A stretch of DNA of 64,000 nt from Rhyzopertha dominica (Eukaryota; Arthropoda; Insecta; Coleoptera; Bostrichidae). Where the stretch lies: contig QCXZ01000137.1 of the NCBI GenBank assembly GCA_025024175.1, forward strand, positions 66,898,680 through 66,962,679, written 5' to 3'. The position numbers were made by a program, and so were the translations under genes. Shown piece after piece: positions 58,501 to 64,000 of the stretch (positions within the stretch are counted from its first letter, which is position 1; each line of letters starts with the position of its first letter). The notes below the pieces were generated by a model. That model was not told the origin of the DNA and did no database searches. It saw only the letters and a program-made list of their open reading frames with translations.

Positions 58501-61478
58501 AGCATGTTTCAACTTGGTGTTCCAATACCGTATCTTGAGGGTGGGTGTTGACATATGTACACCCTAAGTAGGTACTACAACTTAATATTAAAATATGAGT
58601 CATTACTAAAACTTGCAGTTTTTTGTCAACAGCTCTTGGACTACCTATGTGTAATGTTGTTTATGTCAAAATTAAAAGAAAAGAAACTAATGACGTTGCA
58701 AAAGTCATAGGAAAACACCATAAATATTTTTCTAATCCAATATGATAATATTCGAAGCTTATTGCTTGCTGTAGTAGAAAAAAATATATAATTTTGAATA
58801 TGTGCTAAAGCAACAGAATTTAAAAAAAAATGAAATGCATGTTGTTGTAAATATGTGACTATAAGATGGCCTGGGGTTGTCTTAGAATCTGTGTCAAGTG
58901 CTGAGGCTGTATCTTGGTCGGGTGGTGGTCAGCGTAGGCGTAGGCGTCGTGGAAGGCAACGTAGCCGCACTCCATCCTCAAATGCCCCCGTAAATGCGAC
59001 AGGTAAGGGATTGGTTTTGCAACGTTTGTTAGCTAACAGCTGGGATGTAAGTATGACCACTAACAACAAGTTTGCTCTGGATGCATGGATGTTAGAGTAA
59101 GAAATAGTGTCTTAACCTGTTTTTATTTGTACTAACACCGTAGGTCACCCATGTTCACCAGAATATCTTTAGATTTTCATGTATTTTTAAACGTAATTTT
59201 TAGTTCCACAGATCCTCTAAAGAACTTAATTTCAACTATACATTCTTTAACATTCAATACAGTAAAATATTCCATATTCAAATAGTGCTCCATAAACATT
59301 AATGTAGTGAAGCTGGAGTACCTAACATCTCCATGTTATAGTGCAAAACAGTACAAAATTGCACCTAGCCCTTTCAGTGTTGTGCTCAATCATTTTCTTT
59401 AAAAAATGTTGCTGTAAAAAGTTGTGATCTTGAACGAAGGAAGTGTTTGCCTCCTAATAATTAAATTGCTGAGCTTTATCTACACATTCTACCATGAAAG
59501 GTTTTTATTAATACATTCATTAAGATACATGGTACTATACTGAACAGCTTTTACTTTGTGGTTGCATAACATTTATTACTAACAATTCTATTTCAGAGGC
59601 CGCAAAAAAACCACAGTGCGCATATGCACTTTGTCGGTAGATTTATTTCTTAGATCAAAGAATTGTGATAAGAAAGAAATATTTAAACAAGCTTTGGTTT
59701 ATGGAGGTCTTGTGGCCAAGCAATTCAAATATTTTGGTAGATTGGCTGCTGCTACTTGTAAATGGTGGTGCTCTTTACATTACTTCACACGACTTTCAAA
59801 TATCACAACTTTTTTTGTACCTCCAAGTATCAATTTTTCTGGACGATATATCTATTCCTTCATCCTTTTAGTATAAAAAATATGTAGTTTGTAAAAGTCC
59901 CTACAATGCACTCCTTTCCAGATATTTGAATATTAGTAATACAATTCATTTCCGTTATTTAGAGAATCTGCAAAATTTTAAGAGGGGCGAGAGCGAAGCG
60001 GGTCATTTTAAGCACCTACCGTTTTACATTTTACCGAGTTATTCGAAACTTTGTCGAAGTGAAATTTTGACATGGCAATGACAAAAGATGTAGCTACAAT
60101 GTAGAGTTCGAGTTTTTTCTGAATTTGGTACGGTAATGTAAATATTTGTTGTTATATTTTGCTTAAAAATGCGTATTTTTGGCGAGCTATTTCTCGAAAA
60201 CTAAGGCACATAAACGAAAAATCCGAACTCCATGTTGTAGCTACATATTTCTTTGTACACTACCAAAAACATGAGCACGATAAATGAGTAAAAACATTCA
60301 AAAAATCTAAAACCGCAAACCCTTTTCGCACGAGTCCGTCAAGAGAGCGGAATGCGAATGCCCATCCCCACCAGGTCCGTTGCGTGGTATCTAGTGAACA
60401 GTGAAGCTAAGATACAATCCTGTCGGGAATGATCGAGCGGTATACGATCTATTCCGACGTGATTGGATTTCTAAGATTGTATGTCTAAATACATGTGACA
60501 AGTTTAATGTTAAAAGCTCTTTCACATTAATTTACTGTCTGCCGAATAGTAATACGGGTTGCATAGTTTACATTCGCTCCAAGTAAATGCCCCTCTTAAG
60601 CAGGCTTTAGTTCAGAATCAATAACGCAAGCAACATTTGTCAGTTTCAGCTTCATTTTTGCTAATCTTTTTGTTTGATAGCAGCTTATGTCTCCTTTTTG
60701 GGTTATTTGACTCTCCAATCACAATTTTAGATTAAAATACCTAAAAATGAAACATATTTCTATGTATAACCCCAATAAAATTTTAATATCCATCAAGCTA
60801 ATTCGTGATATCTTCAGATGTATCCCAGCATAAGCCATATTAATAAAATTTGGTTAAAACACAGCCAGACCATTTGTCATCTCTGAAATTAAAATTAACT
60901 TCCATCTTGGCATTTAATTAAACAGGATAAAGTTATGACATTTGAAAGTACTGTGGATGGCGAAATGTGCAAGTAAGTTAATCCATCGAAATATTTGATT
61001 TTCTTGACCCAAAGAAACCTGAATATCAAATTATGTACAGTACCTATGTATGCAAAGTGTGTGAAGTCGCAAAATTAAAAAACTTTGGACAAACCTACCA
61101 TGTATACCAAATCTCCACTGGAAATAGCAAAACTTCTAATTGACAGCCTTCGAATCTATAAATACATATATTGTAAGTAATTTTTAGGTGATGAAACCAG
61201 GCCATCCCCTAAGGTTTATAGTGTCATGTCTGCTTCAGTCCCTCCCATGTAATGGTCAAATTCATGTTGCATTCAAACATTGTTTTATTCCAGTAAATAA
61301 CACACATTCTGGAGGAGAAACGGAAAATCCAGCCCCCACAGCAAATGGTAGCGGGCCAACGGGTGGTGATGCGCCACCAAAGCCAAGAGAGCCGAAGCAG
61401 CGTTCAAACAGACCGCCAACGTTCCGCCGCAATGACAACAAACCCAAGGAAGCACTTGTCAATGGCACAACAGCTTAA
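22506..61478 (+). CDS. Fmr1: Fmr1/FMRP, complete gene, 12 constitutive coding exons plus alternatives
   Basis: Exons: 22506-22556, 22961-23013, 23072-23225, 27753-27916, 27977-28213, (optional 31973-32032), 34713-34860, 34914-35051, 35111-35254, 47287-47515, 55835-56017, 58886-59002, 61294-61478. Frame is kept throughout: 600 codons plus stop, 620 with the cassette; human FMRP is 632. FMRP binds mRNA and represses translation on polysomes and in neuronal granules. Visible domains: tandem Tudor/Agenet ([17 protein letters not shown] to about residue 115), KH0, KH1 with the [14 protein letters not shown]xxG loop, KH2 with [20 protein letters not shown], a leucine-rich export-like helix [15 protein letters not shown], an RG/RGG-rich stretch, a basic segment [14 protein letters not shown], and a C-terminus ending EALVNGTTA. 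As insects have a single FMR/FXR gene, Fmr1 is the natural name. Several introns exceed 3 kb and are transposon-rich. Strong homology; isoform usage is inferred. Confidence 0.95.
22961..23013 (+). CDS. Fmr1: Fmr1 exon 2
   Basis: [17 protein letters not shown], Tudor 1. Acceptor TTACAG, donor GTAAGC, phase 2 at the end. Confidence 0.9.
23072..23225 (+). CDS. Fmr1: Fmr1 exon 3
   Basis: [16 protein letters not shown], then [20 protein letters not shown], linking Tudor 1 and 2. Acceptor TTTTCAG, donor GTAAGA. The preceding intron is only 58 bp. Confidence 0.93.
23815..24600 (-). mobile_element. Non-LTR retrotransposon remnant, 3' part
   Basis: Minus-strand translation shows [12 protein letters not shown] (RT block), then a ladder of broken blocks to [40 protein letters not shown] and HPRLTWW. 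These are typical C-terminal sequences of insect LINE-type polymerases. Inactive; Fmr1 intron 3. Confidence 0.75.
24829..26058 (-). mobile_element. TTAA-bounded TIR element, copy 2 (reverse)
   Basis: TTAAGAGGGGCATTTACTTG at the left and AACGCCCCTCTTAA at the right. Internally it is colinear with the reverse complement of 6568-7482. It is longer than copy 1 because a 302-bp element (25623-25924) has inserted into it. It lies in Fmr1 intron 3. Confidence 0.85.
25623..25924. mobile_element. Nested inverted-repeat element with hammerhead-like arms
   Basis: Two identical 110-bp arms (25654-25763 and 25815-25924) flank a 51-bp loop, with an extra 31 bp at the left end. The insertion is flanked by CTATGTTGTAGC (25611-25622) and CTACGTTGTAGC (25925-25936). 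Copy 1 of the host element has this 12-mer once, so it is a target duplication. Each arm holds GTCT-TTGACAA-stem II (ATTAC/GTAAT)-GAAACGTC-AGAC, a degenerate hammerhead layout. Confidence 0.8.
26059..26740 (-). other. Unrecognised minus-strand reading frame in Fmr1 intron 3
   Basis: An open frame at 26499-26155 (115 codons) encodes [40 protein letters not shown] and [20 protein letters not shown]. It stays open further upstream to an AG at about 26540. It is not recognised as a known family. It could be a transposon fragment or a gene nested in the intron. An (AC)n run lies at 26711-26726. Confidence 0.35.
26735..27200. mobile_element. Two inverted mariner N-terminal copies (foldback)
   Basis: The plus strand 26740-27050 reads a mariner N-terminus ([50 protein letters not shown]). 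From 27044 to 27196 the minus strand reads a second copy of the same region ([24 protein letters not shown] in a shifted frame). The copies face each other and can form an arm of about 150 bp. Both are broken by stops. Confidence 0.75.
27753..27916 (+). CDS. Fmr1: Fmr1 exon 4
   Basis: [20 protein letters not shown], Tudor 2, to [12 protein letters not shown]. Acceptor TTTGCAG, donor GTAAGT, phase 2. Confidence 0.93.
27977..28213 (+). CDS. Fmr1: Fmr1 exon 5 (KH0 region)
   Basis: [20 protein letters not shown] to [20 protein letters not shown] and [14 protein letters not shown]. Donor GTGAGT after GG (phase 2), compatible with either the cassette exon or exon 6. Confidence 0.92.
28214..31972. 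other. Fmr1 intron 5, long; one candidate TE at 29158-29956
   Basis: No coding sequence recognised. At 29158-29956 a segment with more CpG is bounded by short inverted ends (GGGTCGTTCC at left, GGACGACCCC at right) and could be a non-autonomous DNA element; no clear target duplication. The rest is featureless AT-rich intron. Confidence 0.4.
31973..32032 (+). CDS. Fmr1: Candidate Fmr1 cassette exon, 20 codons
   Basis: A 60-bp open segment with a strong acceptor (TTTCTATTTCAG) and donor (AG|GTGAGA), phase 2 on both sides. It inserts [20 protein letters not shown] between KH0 and KH1 without changing frame. It is Tyr/Arg/Gly-rich and does not read like a transposon. It is not part of the core FMRP homology, so it should be alternatively spliced or lineage-specific. 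Confidence 0.7.
32449..33318. mobile_element. Foldback element with arms of about 400 bp
   Basis: The left arm starts CTTGATGCCAAGATATTTG at 32449 and the right arm ends CAAATATCTTGGCAGCAAG at 33318. They match as reverse complements through GGACCCGAATTT, AGGATGGTTGTAAATATTC, GTCATACAGTTTGTT and AAAACAAAGTTCCTG, with indels. No protein. Fmr1 intron before exon 6. Confidence 0.8.
33691..33887. mobile_element. Perfect 77-bp inverted repeat with hammerhead-like arms
   Basis: Arms 33691-33767 and 33811-33887 are exact reverse complements separated by 43 bp. Each arm contains CTGAAGA, a GGTG/CACC stem, GAA, AGCT, then T. It also has flanks able to form stem I (CAACC with GGTTTG, then ATATT with AATAT). 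No clear target duplication was found. Confidence 0.8.
33811..33865 (+). ncRNA. Degenerate hammerhead-like motif
   Basis: CTGAAGA (33820-33826), one extra A, stem II GGTG/CACC, GAA (33846-33848), AGCT, T, then GGTTTG that can pair with upstream CAACC. The extra base before stem II departs from the consensus. The other arm repeats it on the minus strand. Confidence 0.45.
34713..34860 (+). CDS. Fmr1: Fmr1 exon 6 (KH1)
   Basis: [20 protein letters not shown] and [18 protein letters not shown], with the KH1 GxxG loop GAHG. Acceptor GTTTTAG, donor GTAGAT. Confidence 0.93.
34914..35051 (+). CDS. Fmr1: Fmr1 exon 7 (end of KH1, start of KH2)
   Basis: [20 protein letters not shown], then [20 protein letters not shown] with the KH2 loop GKNG. 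It is preceded by a 53-bp intron; reading through that intron shifts the frame. Confidence 0.93.
35111..35254 (+). CDS. Fmr1: Fmr1 exon 8 (KH2)
   Basis: [10 protein letters not shown], then [20 protein letters not shown] and LEYHLAHLK. The variable KH2 loop is much shorter than in human FMRP. The preceding intron is 59 bp; the following one is 12.0 kb. Confidence 0.93.
36072..36891 (+). mobile_element. PIF/Harbinger-like non-autonomous element
   Basis: Terminal inverted repeats of about 40 bp: left GGTTTACATGGATCTGGAAC then GTATGCGGAATGCG, right CGCATTCCGCATACGTTCCG then ATCCATGTGAACC. Just inside the left end the plus strand opens [20 protein letters not shown], which looks like the start of a MADF/Myb-like protein of Harbinger elements, but it stops after about 40 codons. 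No transposase. Fmr1 intron 8. Confidence 0.7.
37718..38062 (+). repeat. 5' LTR
   Basis: TATA-like TATAAAA at 37861-37867 and AATAAA at 37956-37961 define the probable U3/R layout. Identical over 345 bp to the 3' LTR. Confidence 0.95.
38066..38083 (+). other. Primer-binding site candidate
   Basis: TGGCGCTCAACCAGTGGC starts 3 bp after the 5' LTR. It begins with TGG (complement of a tRNA CCA end) and resembles Lys-type primer sites only loosely. Confidence 0.5.
38097..39464 (+). CDS. Gypsy element gag
   Basis: 455 codons. The N-terminal half is low complexity. The C-terminal half has capsid-like sequence ([52 protein letters not shown]), typical of retrotransposon gag. A CxxC pair (TCPAC) appears only in the overlapping pol frame just past the gag stop, so a nucleocapsid knuckle is absent or reduced. 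Intact. Confidence 0.85.
   Translation: MKYNVIMPSQHYRSVQGQPRPSGVVTRSALRNSKLRIEQSEGDEDHKHLRPTSPMSAQAEAAAFPLPAINDSSPDVKDLHQERWYSSSGEEEDPALLAQKKQSQLSSQLQEKCSSATLLGKSELPGGQSSQGGLFEAKQYGLPPPCSQGPVGYKISDLNIYNNANIQEIVNQAVKLTLESLHLDRVNVKSNIPLNNGNVNETEIPSSNVTNIDHVEVVRSSSTNMLNSPQAMAKKCLPVFNDSGDLHPVDFITKLEKVIIAHNMPFEFLAVWCHELFEGRARYWADALLYSFPNFAALKSSFLSHFWSPTKQAKVKLQLEIGKYDRRDGMGYVDYFLKQVASSRYLEPGYSDSELIATVSRHFPPTISCALLGTQTVKDALDRLRLAEHYEANFLDSTELHNRAGNRPPNITRFPNNTGNSYQANNRTAPKVKPVNFMAQPELFEAESDFPSSEN
39470..39922 (+). pseudogene. Gypsy pol, protease segment, frame broken before RT
   Basis: Contains the aspartic protease catalytic motif [14 protein letters not shown]. The protease frame overlaps the end of gag. 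It is separated from the RT frame by a shift between about 39838 and 39856, where the conserved end of the protease ([11 protein letters not shown]) continues in another frame. This looks like a one-base indel or a base-call error. Confidence 0.75.
39859..42774 (+). CDS. Gypsy pol: reverse transcriptase, RNase H, integrase
   Basis: Open for 971 codons. [22 protein letters not shown] and catalytic CYVDDLLIV. RNase [33 protein letters not shown]. Integrase: an HHCC finger ([12 protein letters not shown] to CDLCQKTK), DDE residues in [20 protein letters not shown] and [11 protein letters not shown], and a GPY/F-like module ([20 protein letters not shown]). The listed start is only the point where the frame opens. 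Confidence 0.92.
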   Translation: MVYPVILGADFLRTYRANLDLNAAELSLQVGNREIRMPETVFNHAFSPPTPPAMRAINVGGITPFHLPTVEGYIVSPKITNMVNNLNLTESQRDALTKLLRNHIRLFSDRPGLTTEYFHEIHLTEDKPFLQKPYSVPIAHRQAVEEQIKRMLDWGVIERCASSSYCSPLVTAVKKDGSVRVCLDARRLNSIMVPDSELPRPIEDILNTLPPKIKYMTSLDLTHSYWQIPLREQDKQYTCFIYHTKTYRFKVLPFGLKTAISSFTRAMDIILGSEFRDFVVCYVDDLLIVSESFEDHIEHLNKVLTRLSSAGFTLRLDKCHFLQSEMKFLGYILNSEGFKPDPGRVRAVLDFPVPQNRKQLHAFLGLCNYDRGFHEHFATLSEPLFYLLRKKVKWFWGSKQEESFNSLKQLISREILLQRPIYGVLFCVQTDASDVGLGAQLYQMVDGCRKTIAFASRLLLDRERSYSVSEKETLAVVWALNKWRVYLLGSRFYVYTDHRACSYLNTCRLLSPRITRWVLALQEYDYEIRYISGKENIVPDILSRAPVRLEYPSDKCFRILTFSLTLPDSLKYLLRNIATDQRDDPKLNRIIQDIADPNNMALETKFVLYKGVLFRRQNGDEPCLLCVPLSRVKEFISGFHEMIGHFGVYKTWSALRREVWWQNMHRDVKRVLKSCDLCQKTKATVHPKPMLQPILPEGTGDLWSIDFYGPLPRSRAGVVYLLVILDIFSKYTWLFPLKKANTRSVISCLREGVFKEFAPPRRILSDHGTQFTSLEWKIFCQSLNMQIIYCSVRHPQANPVERSMRELGRLFRAFCYSKQKRWAWELPKIREVLNSVVHESTGYSPWELQTGRCPPRLIPEILQLPDCESQQDAHVKIFLARESLLSRASKRVSRCKSRFNFNFAVGDLVLLKSNPVSSVLSSETKKLLLLYEGPYRIKRIVGLHTYILEYNDGRSERGQFHASHLKSYYYQ
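42905..43249 (+). repeat. 3' LTR
   Basis: Identical to the 5' LTR, with TATAAAA at 43048-43054. It is preceded by the purine-rich AAAAAAAGTCGGGGGCAGA (42886-42904), a likely polypurine tract. Confidence 0.95.
43300..45000 (-). mobile_element. Degraded non-LTR retrotransposon (Jockey/R1-like RT)
   Basis: Minus-strand translation in broken frames: [30 protein letters not shown] (RT block near 44850-44950), and near 43440-43560 [32 protein letters not shown] (polymerase C-terminal region). Many stops. The Gypsy element ends just upstream, at 43249. Confidence 0.65.
45294..47131. mobile_element. Composite inverted mariner-like element, termini CAGGGTGATTTGC
   Basis: The ends are inverted repeats (CAGGGTGATTTGCATAAGCA). 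The plus strand 46060-46470 encodes a transposase DDE part ([67 protein letters not shown]) with a one-base frame change near 46290. The left half (45294-45794) is an inverted, internally deleted copy of the right half (46340-47131), reading the same [10 protein letters not shown] region backwards. It ends 150 bp before Fmr1 exon 9. Confidence 0.85.
45795..45950. mobile_element. hAT-like terminal fragment at the junction of the composite element
   Basis: GAGATGTGTAACTCCGGAGT on the minus strand is typical of hAT ends. It is followed by imperfect inverted motifs (AGCCGGAGAGCTGCATC and GATGCAGCTCACTCCGGAG). It sits exactly where the two inverted mariner halves meet. Confidence 0.45.
47287..47515 (+). 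CDS. Fmr1: Fmr1 exon 9 (NES-like helix and RGG box)
   Basis: [20 protein letters not shown] is the leucine-rich export-like helix, followed by [15 protein letters not shown] and [14 protein letters not shown], the RGG-type RNA-binding box. Acceptor TTGCAG; donor GTAGTA after TACAACACTG, phase 1. Much more GC-rich than its surroundings. Confidence 0.9.
47287..47712 (+). CDS. Fmr1: Fmr1 alternative terminal exon (exon 9 read through donor)
   Basis: The frame stays open past the donor at 47516 to TGA 47710-47712, adding 65 codons that are still RG-rich: [20 protein letters not shown] and [18 protein letters not shown]. The kept composition and codon usage argue that this is real coding sequence, giving a 504-residue isoform without exons 10-12. 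The GC-rich sequence continues to about 47790 as 3'UTR; the nearest AATAAA seen is at 49677-49682. Confidence 0.75.
   Translation, partial: EVEQLRQNKLEIDQQLRTIHGSTLGSMQSLSMSRRNDRGYNSDMDGGGRGRGGSMRGRGRGRGGGPGRQNDSRYNTGSTISDFVVNNVDKRKPLGNVRGPTTNGRPPRGGPGGDRNSRPNRGSGGGRLSLDSAGGGDRDRK
48390..48560. repeat. Short foldback, arms of about 50 bp
   Basis: GTAGAGGCCCAATTCAAACA ... GAAGACCAATGC and GCATTGGTCTTCCTTCGTAA ... GAACTGGGCTTCTAC are imperfect reverse complements. A small non-autonomous element, or part of the 3'UTR of the short Fmr1 isoform. Confidence 0.6.
48561..55834. other. Fmr1 intron 9, bulk
   Basis: AT-rich, with no coding sequence recognised. It contains one short MITE (54698-54812) and, at 54940-55600, a stretch with more CpG of unknown origin. 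If the short isoform is used, part of 47713-49700 is 3'UTR. Confidence 0.5.
54698..54812 (+). mobile_element. Short MITE, about 115 bp
   Basis: Terminal inverted repeats GGACTGGTTTCTCTTCTCTA at left and AGAGAAGAGAAACTGACAC at right, with inner GCTAAAAT / ATTTTAGC. A related copy lies at 18040-18170 in WDR44. Confidence 0.75.
55835..56017 (+). CDS. Fmr1: Fmr1 exon 10
   Basis: [20 protein letters not shown], then [15 protein letters not shown] and [17 protein letters not shown]. It has RG clusters plus an acidic Ser stretch reminiscent of the FMRP phospho-region. Phase 1 on both sides, so skippable. One N base. Confidence 0.88.
57083..57131 (-). ncRNA. Hammerhead ribozyme-like motif, minus strand
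   Basis: Mirror copy in the left arm: core CTGATGA (57124-57118), the same stem II, GAA, stem III ATAGATCCAT with one mismatch, cleavage-site C (57090), and a 7-bp stem I formed by 57125-57131 and 57083-57089 (AACTGCA with TGCAGTT). This is the more complete fold of the pair. Confidence 0.65.
57145..57196 (+). ncRNA. Hammerhead ribozyme-like motif, plus strand
   Basis: Core CTGATGA (57151-57157), stem II GCTGT/ACAGC with AATG loop (57158-57171), GAA (57172-57174), self-complementary stem III ATAGATCTAT (57175-57184), cleavage-site C at 57185. All invariant core positions are present. Stem I is short here (GCA with TGC, then mismatches), so activity is uncertain. The tiny palindromic stem III is like type I hammerheads that work as dimers. 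Confidence 0.65.
58886..59002 (+). CDS. Fmr1: Fmr1 exon 11 (Arg-rich)
   Basis: [16 protein letters not shown], then [17 protein letters not shown]. Acceptor GTCTTAG, donor GTAAGG. 39 codons, phase 1 on both sides, so it can be skipped in frame. Confidence 0.85.
59978..60599 (+). mobile_element. TTAA-bounded TIR element, copy 3 (internally deleted)
   Basis: Ends TTAAGAGGGGC and GCCCCTCTTAA. The interior is colinear with 6568-7482 but lacks about 300 bp near the right end (junction around 60546). It lies in the last Fmr1 intron. Confidence 0.85.
61294..61478 (+). CDS. Fmr1: Fmr1 terminal exon 12
   Basis: Acceptor [31 protein letters not shown], then [20 protein letters not shown] and VNGTTA, TAA. 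The ending parallels the LVNG end of vertebrate FMRP. Confidence 0.92.
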
Positions 61479-61831
61479 TTTGAGATGCCAGAGTATTACC
61501 CATTACAGCTACAGCTGTTTACATTTTGATTACATAGGATAAATTTGTCACTGCTACAGAAAGTCTCTTCAGATATTCAGTTTTTTCTTTTTTTTTAATT
61601 TATGTATCTTTATTTATTGTTTTTTTATCTTATTTTAATGATAATGTATGGATTCGTTTGAAAATTACCCGATTGTTTTTGAGATTTCGAGTTGAAATGA
61701 TGGAAGTGAACATTGTAAATAATCTTTTATTTACGTCAGCTGTAAAGTATTTCGGTTAGGTGCTGTATTTATGTTTTGTTACATTGGTTGATCTGCTATG
61801 TATTGATAATGGTAACATAAATTTTGCATTG

Positions 61832-61837
61832 AATAAA
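61832..61837 (+). terminator. Poly(A) signal of Fmr1
   Basis: AATAAA lies 354 bp after the Fmr1 stop, in an A/T-rich 3'UTR. It is the best candidate for the long isoforms. Confidence 0.7.
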
Positions 61838-61859
61838 ACAAATTAGAATCTTCTTCTGC

Positions 61860-64000
61860 ATTTCTTTCACCAAAAAATAACACAAAAATTATCTAAATAA
61901 ATTTTATTTAAAAATAACCTCAATTTAAAAACTTGCATATGCATAAAATCTATAAACAAGGTCACATTAGACAAATAGAAATTGATTTTGGAAAACACAG
62001 ATATGTTCATTACAGGGACATGTATCCACATATTGGGTGGGTTAATACAGGTAAGCAATTTGTTTTACCTCTCATTATTAACATTAATAATATAATGTAT
62101 GGTCCTGGGATTTTGAATACAACTTGCACACAGCTACAGGAACAAATGGGAGCATTGTAATGAATGATTTACATCAGCTTCTTGTAGTAATAGTGATGAA
62201 CTGCCGAAAGAAGGACATAGGTACCTATATCCAGATATTTCTTAGAAATAACAAATGAGTGTAGGTTTTCAACCACAGTTGCGTTTTTTTGTATATGTAT
62301 AAATAATTTAAAACATTGCTTTATTAGAAATAGTATTATTAACTAAATGTTTATAGACAATGCAGCTGTAGTTATTATATAATAAGTATTTATCTGGCAG
62401 TCTATTTTCATTATATAATAAATAAACTTATTAACTAGTTTTAAATCAATAATAAACCTCCAGTAAACAGAATTTCATTTGCACCTGTGGTATTCAAAAT
62501 ATTAGCATTTAAACATTTGCCATTTTTCGGTCTGGAGCAGCGGTTCTCAAAGTGTGCTACGTGTTCCCAAGAGTACATCATGGACCAGGTAGAGGTACAC
62601 GAACACAATATTCATAACGGCTAAAATGTTTTTAAATGATAATCATTGCACTTTTACAAGATAATGCGAGTAAAAATTATTTTAATGTTGTTTACTCATG
62701 CTGTTGTAGAGGTAAAGTAAAAAAAAATTAAAAACTGCATACCACTAAGTGATTTATTTACAAAAGTCATATCACCTTTTCCAATCTAATTTTGCCCTAT
62801 GCCTACAGATAGGAGAAATGTAATAGTAATGTAATTTAGGGATAATTGGATAGGAGATAAGTATAATAAAGAAAGGGTGTACTCTTTAATGAAAAGCACA
62901 ACCAGAGTATGGGAGAGAAAAAAGGTTGGGAACCGCTGATCTACAACTTCAAAATGAATCTTGTGTATGAGATATAGTGTAACTATGGTCAATATACTGT
63001 ACTTCCAAACTAGAAACATTGCTGGCAAAGCCAGAAGTACACCGACAGGAAGGCCTAGTTTATATTAACCAAAAAGTCATTTAATATAAAAGCTCTATCC
63101 CAACTTGATGCCTAGACACGCCTGATATAAGGTTGCAATTGAATACCTTGGAGCCAATACCGACCAAGTCTATTTCTGGCCGAAATTGACTTTTGTTCTA
63201 GTTATGTATTTTCAGCTATCCCCAACTGTTTTATGCAAAAATTAGACAAATCCGAATTATAAATAACATATATTCAAAAACAAAAATTTCGAATGCGTTA
63301 AACTGATAGCAATACACAGAACGTTTTCCTTGTTTCCATATGGTATACAGTAATGGCCAAAAGTTTATCAAATTTAAGTTTTCCATTCTGAAGTTATTAT
63401 TTTTCGAAAATCTTACTAAAATTGTAAAAGAACATTTAGAATGCCATAATTTTCATATATTGTGGAACACAATTTTTGTTTAATAGTGGAGTGATGATAA
63501 AAATTAGCTTAAAACCAATGTAAATATTGTGGGTGTGTTCTTCACATTATTTTTAGTAGAAACTGATGATAATATATGACATTTTATACAGGAACGTTCT
63601 TTGTAAAATCATGAAAATGGTTATTTTTGACTTTTGTAATATTTATTGCGCGATATCTCGGAAATTAAAACAAACTTTTTTTTTACTGAAAGAAGTACAT
63701 AAATGCGCTTGGAACGACAGCACAGTGTTACCAAATCAAAAAATAATTAAAAATCAAAACTTGTGTCATAGTGCATACTTCAACATGCAAGAAACTTGTT
63801 TATTCATTGTAATTTGGAACACACTTGCAGCAAGATAAATTAAATAGAAAGAATATAGCAATTTTTAGTAAAAAAAATATATGCAATCAAGTGCTATAGT
63901 TCTTATATTATGATTTTTTTATATTTCGATGACTGGTTGTGCTGGGCTCAGGCTCAACATATATTTTACTATGCAGTTATCATTTACATGATATAGTTGA
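61860..64000. other. Region downstream of Fmr1
   Basis: No gene recognised. A possible exon-like frame at 61936-62049 (HIRQIEIDFGKHRYVHYRDM, ending at GTAAGC) is not assigned. One hAT-like MITE lies at 62538-62938. The rest is AT-rich. Confidence 0.45.
62538..62938. mobile_element. hAT-like MITE, about 400 bp
   Basis: Left end CAGCGGTTCTCAAAGTGTG, right end GTTGGGAACCGCTG. These are the classic CAG.GGTTCTCAA hAT termini. No convincing 8-bp duplication and no coding sequence. Confidence 0.6.

Noticed and set aside
59597..59640. Possible alternative Fmr1 terminal exon after TATTTCAG, reading about 14 codons to TAG
   Set aside because: Short, no homology to FMRP ends, and no matching poly(A) signal close by; exon 12 fits much better.
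1..64000. CRISPR arrays, rRNA and tRNA genes
   Set aside because: No regularly spaced direct repeats, no rRNA-like blocks and no tRNA cloverleaf noticed on reading; a covariance-model scan was not possible here.

Overview
This is AT-rich nuclear DNA from an animal, almost certainly an insect. The genes have GT-AG introns, the protein-coding exons read as arthropod orthologues, and the introns are packed with arthropod-type transposons (mariner, Tc1, pogo, PIF/Harbinger-like, Gypsy, non-LTR elements, TTAA-flanked terminal-inverted-repeat elements). A beetle is plausible but is only a guess.

Three genes can be assembled exon by exon. (1) Positions 195-3824, plus strand: the last two coding exons of a secreted lipocalin (apolipoprotein D/crustacyanin-like); its 5' exons lie outside the window. 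(2) Positions 6373-22206, minus strand: a complete WDR44 gene in 10 coding exons, 993 codons, with an N-terminal FFAT-like motif, a Pro/basic linker and a C-terminal WD40 propeller. (3) Positions 22506-61478, plus strand: a complete Fmr1 (FMRP) gene in 12 constitutive coding exons, 600 codons, plus an in-frame 20-codon cassette exon and an alternative extended exon that ends translation early (504 codons). The WDR44 and Fmr1 start codons face away from each other and are 299 bp apart, so the two genes very probably share one bidirectional promoter. FMRP is an RNA-binding translation regulator and WDR44 is a Rab11 effector; nothing in the sequence suggests a joint pathway.

The Fmr1 introns hold a 5.5-kb Gypsy-type LTR retrotransposon (37718-43249) with two identical 345-bp LTRs and a 4-bp target duplication, inserted recently and in the same orientation as Fmr1. 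One frameshift interrupts its pol. Three copies of one TTAA-bounded terminal-inverted-repeat element occur, at 6568-7482, 24829-26058 and 59978-60599. Degraded non-LTR, mariner, Tc1, pogo and PIF/Harbinger-like remnants fill much of the rest.

The most unusual signal is a set of three inverted-repeat elements in Fmr1 introns (25623-25924, 33691-33887, 57050-57426). Each arm carries a hammerhead-ribozyme-like core, so each element has one motif on each strand. Two of the three are flanked by 12-16-bp target duplications, which suggests retroposition, perhaps related to Penelope-like elements or retrozymes. The copy at 57042-57233 has a canonical core, a GC-rich stem II, a self-complementary stem III on the plus strand and a 7-bp stem I on the minus strand. 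More generally the Fmr1 pre-mRNA carries at least eight long hairpins. No tRNA, rRNA or CRISPR array was recognised.
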